A model generated the notes under the pieces. The model was given only the letters and a program-made list of their open reading frames with translations, was not told the origin of the DNA and did no database searches. The position numbers and the translations under genes are program-made. 64,000 nucleotides of DNA. It comes from Dipteris shenzhenensis. Lineage: Eukaryota > Polypodiophyta > Polypodiopsida > Gleicheniales. Below, in pieces: positions 57,296-64,000 of this stretch (position 1 is the first letter of the stretch; every line of letters begins with the position of its first letter). Where the stretch lies: NCBI GenBank assembly GCA_047967505.1, contig CM106540.1. One strand, written 5' to 3'.

Positions 57296-57541
57296 TTTGC
57301 ATCTAAATATGCGTCTAATTCCCAATGTAAACACGCAAATAAATGCCCTAATACACATGCAAATAGATGCGCTGATAAACGCAATGTTAGACGGGCCCGT
57401 ATTTTCTAAGTTTAGACATGCAAATAGATGTGTTAATACATGCGCAAATAGACGCACTGATAAATGCAATGTTAGGCCCGTATTTTCTCAGTTTAAACGT
57501 GTAAATAGACGTGTTAATACATATGCAAATAGACGTGAAAA
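57296..57541. repeat. CACTA-2 right repeat array
   Basis: Alternating AATAGA(C/T)G(C/T) and ATGCGTCTAA-type motifs plus two ~85-bp units containing GCAATGTTAG(AC)...CCCGTATTTTCT(A/C)AGTTTA. Matches the left array in motif content. Confidence 0.82.
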
Positions 57542-57604
57542 TGACCTTAGAACCTTAAAAATGCTCTTAATTACAATATTTTTATATTTATTGTTTTTTC
57601 TTTG

Positions 57605-57631
57605 GAAAGTCTCTCTCTCCCCCCTTAGCTA

Positions 57632-57690
<59 letters not shown>

Positions 57691-57714
57691 TTCCCTCCCT
57701 TTTGGTCCCTATTT

Positions 57715-57770
<56 letters not shown>
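57605..57770. repeat. (CT)n and (CA)n microsatellites
   Basis: (CT)n at about 57,637-57,683, and 57,715-57,750 passing into (CA)n to 57,768. Confidence 0.92.
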
Positions 57771-57807
57771 GATGATCATCTTGTTCTGATGTTGCCCTTA
57801 GGTATCT

Positions 57808-58275
57808 ATGTCATGGACATTGAGTTTACATATACACTTTTTGTATTTTGTTAGCGGCTCCATCCTTTGGATCAGTTGCATCTGGGTTTTTTTTCAATCT
57901 CATAGTCTCTCAAATACCTTAATTAACTTTCTTATATATCTCTTTCTCAACTTAGAGGTGCAAATGAGTAAATGCAATCTTAATTCTCTCTCTCTTCCCA
58001 TTCTCTAACTCTCTCTTTATCCCACTCTCCATTTCTGTCTTTCTCTCCCCGTCTCCATTGTCATGGACATTGATTTTACATATACTCTTTTTGTATTTTG
58101 TTAATGGATCCAGCCTTTGGATCAATTGTATCTAGGTTTTTTTTCAATCTCATAGTCTCTCAAAGACCTTAATTAATTTGTATTTTTCTCTTTCTCAACT
58201 TAGAGGTGCAAATGAATAAATGCAATCTTAACTCTCTCTTTCTCCCTTTGTGTCCCTCCCCCTCCCTCTGTCTCT
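57808..58275. repeat. ~250-bp tandem duplication
   Basis: The segment starting GTCATGGACATTGA at 57,809 and ending at a CT stretch recurs at 58,060. Both contain TTTTTGTATTTTGTTA, CTTTGGATCA, TTTTTTTTCAATCTCATAG and TTAGAGGTGCAAATGA. High similarity by eye suggests a fairly recent event. Confidence 0.85.
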
Positions 58276-58279
58276 TTCC

Positions 58280-58379
58280 CTCCCTTTGTGTCCCTGACTG
58301 CTCTCTCTCTCTCTCTCTATTCATACATCTAACTTTGTCTCATGGCCAGGTGCATTATTTGTGTCACTTATTGTACTCT

Positions 58380-58445
<66 letters not shown>

Positions 58446-58470
58446 CTCTAATTGCTATCTCTCTCTCTCA
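58280..58470. repeat. (CT)n microsatellites
   Basis: CT arrays at 58,302-58,318 and 58,384-58,442. Frames are artefacts. Confidence 0.9.
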
Positions 58471-58669
58471 CACTCTCTCTTGCACAAAACAGATATACAA
58501 ATATCCACACAAATTTAAAATTACAAATATTTATCACTTTATCATTCATAGACCATAGAGAGCCATCAATCTAGAGGTACAGACTTAATTTAAAAAATCT
58601 TAACAATAAATGAAACAACACTTTGTATTATATATAATTTCTATTCATACATGTAACAATGCCTCATTG

Positions 58670-59245
58670 CTAAGTGCATTGTTGAAGCACTAAAGATCCA
58701 AGAAACTGAATATCATATGAAATACCTGCCATCATGTCTCTACTATCTCTAAAGTCTGAGGGGCAACAATTCTTACAAAGGATACTTGTCTCATCCCTAT
58801 ATCTAACTTTGTGATTATCAAGTCTAAAATAATAGTCTTGGGGAGGGCTTGCTGTTGCCAACTGTGATTCTTCCCTGATAAATCGCATGGTCCACTCCTC
58901 TTCCATTTCCAACATTAGATCAGGATGTTCTTGTCGATAAATTGATACCTCAACAACAGGACTGTGAGTCTCATCACGCAGGTCATTATTCATTGCTTTC
59001 CATTGAAGGTTCTTCCATCTAAACCTTCTATATGTGAAAGTCATGCAGAGATTTTGCCTTCCAATGAAATAATTGCTGTAAAATTTGGGATCTATTAATA
59101 CATAGTATCTTGATCATTTTTTATACAAACAAGAATTGTAAGATTTTCTCACCAAAATGTCACATCTGAAGTGTTCAATCGACATTGCACTAAATCTTCA
59201 ACATATGTTCTTGTTGTCCATCCATTGTCAAATAGCTCAGATAGC
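58670..59245 (-). CDS. Unknown gene, at least two exons, apparently open
   Basis: The minus-strand exon about 59,243-59,153 (ELFDNGWTTRTYVEDLVQCR) ends at a TTTTG|GTGAGA donor. An exon from 59,075 (acceptor TTTTACAG) to the stop at 58,670 continues in phase: NYFIGRQNLCMTFTYRRFRW, SPVVEVSIYRQEHPDLMLEM, EEEWTMRFIREESQ, ILCKNCCPSDFRD. The 77-bp intron is of plausible size and no internal stop is present. The upstream border at about 59,245 is tentative. It may be a fragment of a larger gene. Family not recognised. Confidence 0.5.
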
Positions 59246-59384
59246 TAGTTTATTTTTAAGCTTTTGCAAGTGTAAGTAATCTTTGTTTTCCTTAATTGCC
59301 TACAACTTGCAAAGAAATCAACAAAGCATGGAAATGGAAGAAACTAGCTCAACCTAGCATTTCTTCCACCAGTAGTTGGCTTCA

Positions 59385-59427
59385 TAGAGGGAGAGGGAGA
59401 GGGGGGGGATCTTGCAAGTTGGAGAGG

Positions 59428-59479
<52 letters not shown>

Positions 59480-59601
59480 GAAAGTGTACAAACTATGGTA
59501 GGAGAGGGAGGAGAGGGAGAGAGGGAGAGAGAGGCTTGGTGGGAGAGAGAGAGAGAAAGAGAGAGAGAGACAGGGAGAAAGTATACAAATGAATGCAATA
59601 T

Positions 59602-59639
<38 letters not shown>

Positions 59640-59765
59640 GCATGCACACACACACACACACACAAGTAGAGGGAGAGGGAGAGTGGAGGGAGAGAGAGAG
59701 AGAGGGAGGGAGGGAGGGGGGAGGGGGTGGAGGCAGAGAGATAGGAGGGTGATCCTGCTAGAGTG

Positions 59766-59816
<51 letters not shown>

Positions 59817-59862
59817 GGAGAGGGAGAGAGGGGTTGGGGGTGGGAGGAAGAGAGAGAGGGGC
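59385..59862. repeat. GA/CA compound microsatellite and minisatellite
   Basis: GGGGGGGATCTTGCAAG and GATCCTGCTAGAG cores with GA arrays (59,428-59,470; 59,768-59,812) and (CA)n at 59,605-59,638 and 59,647-59,662. Same family as the 2.1-3.3 kb block. Confidence 0.88.
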
Positions 59863-60099
59863 AAAAGTTATCATGAAGGCTTGAGATTGACGATGATGTA
59901 CCTTCTGATATTCCAGTAGCAGATTCATGATTGTGACAATGATGTCTAGGATGATGATGTGGGTACTCATTAATCCAAACAGGAGACTTCCTTCCCATTT
60001 GATCTAGGTGGTTCTACCTTGGGACCACCAAAATAAATGGTGACTACTAGTCCAATTGCCTAAGAGTACACCGGTTGTGGAATGTGGAAATGCTTGATG

Positions 60100-60525
60100 A
60101 TTTATCGACGATGGTAGGGAACCTTAGGGCGACTCTTGTGTGGATGATGATAACCTATTTCGAGACACCCAATCCGAGCTCTATGGCATCTCTCCTGAGG
60201 AATTCATGGAGCTCAAAGAACCCAAACACTCTGGTTAAAAGGGGCAATCAATGGCAGACATATCCATATCTTGGTTGACAGTGGGAGCACCCACAACTTC
60301 ATAAATTCCAAGTCTGTCCAAGCAGTTAGATTACATCCTATGGAGATTGATCATGGCCTACAAGTACAAGACTTGGCCTATGGGCAGCACTTTATCAGTA
60401 GGTGCCGTTGTCAAGCTACTCAAACTTTATCAGTATTTGCTTTGGATCCTCGGGCACCAACTCCCTTTAGTGAAAAAATCCATCAAAATCTTGAGTATGA
60501 GATGAATTTAACAATATGCCATGAG
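60100..60525 (+). pseudogene. Gypsy-type gag-pol remnant: aspartic protease
   Basis: Reading PEEFMELKEP, then LVDSGSTHNFINSKSVQAV and LQVQDLAYGQHFISRCRC is the RVP_2 protease region of Ty3/Gypsy elements (active-site DSG). Upstream frames contain stops. Reverse transcriptase and RNase H, which should follow, are absent. Confidence 0.8.
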
Positions 60526-60539
60526 TAGAAATTAGTTAA

Positions 60540-61020
60540 ATTAACATCGTTGTGTTCTACACTAAAAGAGCTTCAAATATGTCTTTACACCATGAAATTT
60601 AGGTAACACATGAAAAAGTTACATTAATTTGAAAGGAGATGGGTTTTTATATTTTAGTGTATTTTTTGTTTCCCCCCCGTCTCATTCAAAAGACCCCCCC
60701 CCCTTGGGCCTCACATATTATGAAAAATATGTGCAAATCTTAAAATCTTGCATATTTTTCAAGGTATATGCCTTATATTTTGTGGGAGGGGGGACATGAG
60801 ATTTTCATATTTTTTCCTTAACATATTTGAAAATTTTTAAGGAAATCCATGCATATTCTATATGGACCTTGTCCCCCCATATGCTGGATTTTGGACGAGG
60901 GTAGTAACATAATACATATTGAGTTGGCACCCCAGGCTTTGGATATGGAATTGTTTTAGGTTGTCAATGAGTGAGAGCTCTTGGAGAGATTACTAGGTAT
61001 TTTAATCACATGTTTATGAG
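60540..61020. other. AT-rich sequence with C homopolymers
   Basis: Runs of C at 60,673-60,678 and 60,692-60,705, otherwise AT-rich. Nothing coding; it occupies the position where Gypsy polymerase sequence would lie. Confidence 0.4.
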
Positions 61021-61029
61021 ATTCTTCCA

Positions 61030-61258
61030 CAAAGGTAAGGAGATACTTTTGAAGGGCTATGAAGCATCTGAGTTATCATATTCCAGGTCCTACAAAGCCC
61101 TCTTGTGAAGACCATCCCAACTACAAATTATACAATGGGGGAAGGATCTTTCTAGTGGAGAACTCCACCTATCGGCTGATGCTGGTCCAGCTAGAGATGC
61201 ACTCCTCTTCTATGGCTGGACATATAGGACTGTTTAAGACATATGAAAGGGTAAAGTA
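61030..61258 (+). pseudogene. Gypsy integrase zinc-finger remnant
   Basis: YKLYNGGRIFLVENSTYRLM followed by AGHIGLFKTYERVK is the typical H2C2-type N-terminal integrase region (compare GGHSGFLKTYERI in many plants). Joined to the protease remnant after deletion of roughly the whole polymerase, it indicates one internally deleted Gypsy copy. The left part is frameshifted. Confidence 0.75.
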
Positions 61259-61375
61259 GAGACTTTTATGGAAGGGGCTATGAAAGGATGTATGTATAAG
61301 TATGTTCAAAGCTACAGACCCTACCAGTAAAATAGAGAATTATATCTCAAGCCAGCAGGTTTGCTTCAGCAACAA

Positions 61376-62125
61376 CAGAGAGAGAGAGAGAGAGAGTGGG
61401 AGATAGGGAGAGAGAGATCAAGTAGAGATAGAGGGAGAGAGGGGGGGAGGAAGAGAGAGAGGAGGGAGATCTTGCTGGAGAGAGAGAGAGAGAGAGAGAG
61501 ACATAGAGGCTTGGGGGAAGAGAGAGAGGGAGCAGGAGAAAGTGTGCAAAAGAAAGCGATATGGAGGGTTGGGAAATTCTCAACCCTTCATATCACATTC
61601 TTTTGTACACACACACACAGAGCTATAAATTTTTTGGGGTTTCATGGAATAAACTGTGTTTTGTCTGTTTGCTCTCTCTCAGTCTCTCTCTTCCCCTCTG
61701 GCTCTCTCTATCTATCAAATTCCCTCTATGTGTGTGTGTGTGTGTGTGTGTGCATATGTCAGTTCACTGTCAGTTCTATGACTCTCTCTCAATCTCTATC
61801 AGTGAGTTCTCTGTCCGTCCCTTTGGTTGTCTGTCCCTCACTTCTCTGGCTGTCAACTCTCCCTCTTTCTTTATTTGATAGAGAGAAAGAGAGGGGAGGA
61901 TCGAGCTACTGAGGAAGATAGAGAGAGGGGTGGGGAAGAAAGAAAGAGAGCAAGACAGACAAAAAGGGGGTCTAGCTACAGAGGTTCACAGAGAGACAGG
62001 GGGGAGGATCTAGCTGCTTAGGAAGATAAAGAGAGGGGGGGGAGACAGACCGAGATAGAGAGAGAAGGGGGGGGAGGTGGAGCTAGGGACAAAGAGAGAG
62101 AGGGGAGGATCTAGCTACTGCAACT

Positions 62126-62178
<53 letters not shown>

Positions 62179-62199
62179 CGGAGTGGGGAAAAGAGATCT

Positions 62200-62237
<38 letters not shown>

Positions 62238-62265
62238 TGCTTATGTAAGAGAGAGAGAGAGAGAA
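61376..62265. repeat. GATCTAGCT-type minisatellite, palindrome and microsatellites
   Basis: GA arrays, a hairpin unit at about 61,540-61,603 (GTGCAAAAGAAAGCGATATG against CATATCACATTCTTTTGTAC), (CA)n, (GT)n at 61,730-61,752, then GATC(T/G)AGCTACTG/GCTTAGG-type cores at 61,899, 62,006 and 62,107, (GA)n 62,132-62,172 and (CA)n 62,204-62,236. Confidence 0.85.
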
Positions 62266-62650
62266 ATATATGTTGATCCCTTCTCCATTACATTAGAGCT
62301 GAAAAGTCTTTGTGGAACTGTAGTTCCAGCTGTAGTTCCATTTCTTGTCTATTACAACTTTAGAAAACATATAAGTCTCTGTGGAAGTAAATTTCCATCA
62401 CTTGACTATCACACCATTAGAGAGAGAAAATGTCCTCAAAAGTGCCTACTATGGCATTGGCTTCGTGAAAACAAGAGGAATTCAGATCCAGAGGCCATGG
62501 ATAACCAAGATTGGCACCGTAAATCTCCTCACTGACTCTCCTCACAACCTATTTTGAATCTTTCACTGACTTGTAAGCATTCAAAAGCTCCTCTTTTCAC
62601 TCTTGGATTTTCTCATCTTCACCATTTCATTCAATACAACTTCTAGCCGC
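62266..62650 (-). repeat. Dispersed repeat, right copy (stop-containing ORF)
   Basis: Aligns with 3,355-3,745. The minus-strand frame corresponds to the open one there but has TGA for CAA, TGA for CGA and TAG for CAG. A 13-bp-scale insertion (GTAGTTCCAGCT) distinguishes it near 62,322. Confidence 0.7.
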
Positions 62651-62654
62651 CGCC

Positions 62655-63133
62655 ATATCCTGTACAAAAATTTAGCTCATTAGCATAAGAAGTACATGAT
62701 TAAAAGAAGCAACCATGTGCGTAAGATATTCACCTCTTCTGCTGAGTTCAAATCAAGTAGCCATGTGCATAACATATCCTCCTAGAATAATTTTCCCCTC
62801 ATGGGTCCATACAAAAGGGATCTAAGATAGGATTTGAGTTCAAAAAATGAAGTCACATAGTAACTGGCCATTGTTTTGGAAGGAAAGTGAAAGAAAGAAA
62901 GTGAGGGACTGATAGTGAGAGATGCACAGTGACTCCGCCCCTCCTTCAAGAGTGATAGAAAGTGTGGGAAAATAAAATGATGTAAAGTGAGAGAAGCACC
63001 CTTTTTGAGGTAGTGTTGTCCTTTTTGGTCAATTATTAATTTCACTTTTGTATTCTTTACATTATGGATCACTTTCTTTCAACTCTATCACTCATTTTTT
63101 CCAAGATATAGTCCCAATTTTTTATGTAGAGAA

Positions 63134-63135
<2 letters not shown>
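62655..63135. other. Unassigned sequence
   Basis: No convincing frame; the minus-strand frame at 62,782-63,072 has no motif. Confidence 0.35.

Positions 63136-63137
<2 letters not shown>

Positions 63138-63166
<29 letters not shown>
63138..63166. repeat. (GA)n microsatellite
   Basis: Fourteen or so GA repeats. Confidence 0.9.
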
Positions 63167-63170
<4 letters not shown>

Positions 63171-63439
63171 AAGTGTAAGAAACCAGTTCATGAAGCAGAG
63201 AGAAAGAGGTCTAGTGAGAGCCATAGAGAGAGAGAGAAAGAGGAAAAAGAGGACTCTAGCTCGTTTGGTCCAATCCATTTCACTTGAATGTGATCAAGTT
63301 TGGCATACTGTAGAAGGTTCTGCAGGTGCCTTCTCTCTTTCTCTCTCTCCATTTGTCTCCTTCGTTTTTCAATGTGGTTTAACATTACGATGTATTTTCA
63401 TAGTTTCCAATGGTTCCAACCGAAGATGATTCAAAAACA

Positions 63440-63760
63440 TATTTAGAATAACTATATCTCCAATACAGGGATATTGTCAGACCCCCTATTGAGATGGGAA
63501 CTCTGCCTGGAGCATTTCTTATCCCTAGCACACAAGATGGTGTTGACCGTTATGTATCAGATTCTGACAAATCTGATCGAGAAATGTTAGAAGATTCAAT
63601 CAAAGAGATGAAATGGTGGATCGAATGAGAAGGATACATAGGTCTATGGAGATGAAGCTAGAAGAGGATGAGAAAAAAGGCAAAGAAAAAATGAAAGGAA
63701 AAAAAAAGAAAGACAAGGGAGATTCAAGCACGAGTGGCAAAAAGGGTTCTAACAAGTAGC
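63440..63760 (+). pseudogene. Unknown coding piece with Lys-rich tail
   Basis: Reading YRDIVRPPIEMGTLPGAFLI, DRYVSDSDKSDREMLEDSIK, then in a second frame (from about 63,614) MRRIHRSMEMKLEEDEKKGK and a strongly basic C terminus ending GKKGSNK at 63,757. The frame change lies near 63,612. The tail resembles nuclear or nucleic-acid-binding tails by composition only. Confidence 0.4.
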
Positions 63761-63764
63761 ACTT

Positions 63765-64000
63765 TGGACTCTATTTGAATGTATTTAGGATTACTATTTC
63801 CCATCAATAATGGAAAACCGAAAATCATGTAGGCAGTATACTTTATTTATGCTTTTCATAAAACACAATGCCGTAAATATTTTAATGATCTATGCATTAT
63901 ATATTTTCAGTGATATGCATGGATATGGAAATCATATTTTTATTGTTGGTGCTTCATTTTGATTGTGGAAAGAGAGACCGTAAATTTCTTTTTATAACTT
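63765..64000. other. AT-rich end of window
   Basis: No feature recognised. Confidence 0.4.

Larger units (their letters stand above)
50467..57541. mobile_element. CACTA (En/Spm) element 2, near-complete, two divergent genes
   Basis: A minus-strand TNPA-like gene (51,139-52,605) and a plus-strand TNP2 gene (53,413-57,177) diverge. Arrays of TAGACGC/GACGCA-type motifs lie at both outer sides (50,467-50,820 and 57,296-57,541) and between the genes. The coordinates given are the limits of the arrays: I could not find CACTA-type inverted termini or a 3-bp duplication, so the true ends are unresolved. Both genes carry stops, so the copy is inactive, but its gene set is that of an autonomous element. 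Confidence 0.85.

Noticed and set aside
50469-57538. CACCTAC... and ...GACGTG as CACTA-2 termini
   Set aside because: They sit at the array edges, but the inverted match is poor and the flanking triplets (AAG, AAA) differ, so no TSD supports them.
1-64000. tRNA, rRNA or organelle-derived genes
   Set aside because: I scanned for T-loop GTTCGA contexts and rRNA landmarks and saw no complete candidate. The TGGTATCAGAG sites are primer-binding sites of LTR elements, not tRNA genes.

Overview
The window is nuclear DNA of a land plant. The evidence is a NAC-domain transcription factor gene with plant-like introns, a CACTA (En/Spm) transposon carrying the plant-specific TNP2, DUF4218 and DUF4216 modules, and Ty1/Copia elements primed by plant initiator-Met tRNA. 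Very abundant (GA)n/(CA)n arrays, the divergent NAC architecture and many coding families I cannot name suggest a large, repeat-rich genome such as a fern or another early-diverging lineage. That last point is inference only.

Layout. 1-6.6 kb: Copia gag remnants, compound GA/CA microsatellites, a GATCTAGCT minisatellite and an LTR-element fragment. 6.6-12.6 kb: two short MITEs with 8-bp target-site duplications and a MULE-like element with ~95-bp inverted ends. 12,586-18,199: a structurally complete but broken Copia element (170-bp LTRs, TSD AGGTT), inserted in the end of a second MULE-like terminus. 18.2-23.6 kb: decayed coding pieces, including a coiled-coil/RING remnant and a multi-exon transposase-like gene. 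23.9-28.9 kb: a cluster holding a broken, long-tailed histone H3-like gene, a 174-bp foldback, two unrecognised minus-strand genes and a charged coiled-coil gene. 28,980-31,896: a non-autonomous CACTA element with exact ends and TSD CAT. 31.9-34.7 kb: a decayed minus-strand gene split by a 1,256-bp non-autonomous LTR element (TSD ATGAT). 34.7-44.7 kb: gene-poor sequence, a probable solo LTR, tandem repeats. 44.8-47.9 kb: the one convincing host gene, NAC-like, with four phase-consistent exons. 48-50.5 kb: tandem repeats and an acidic minus-strand remnant. ~50.5-57.5 kb: a nearly complete CACTA element with divergent TNPA-like and TNP2 genes and TAGACGC-type repeat arrays. 57.5-64 kb: microsatellites, a 2-exon unknown gene, Gypsy remnants, minisatellite, and a copy of the repeat seen at 3.4 kb.

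Most coding capacity belongs to mobile elements, and nearly all of it is broken by stops and frameshifts. Where an internal paralogue lets the ancestor be seen, the stops are CAG to TAG or CGA to TGA. This is what deamination of methylated CHG and CG cytosines would leave.
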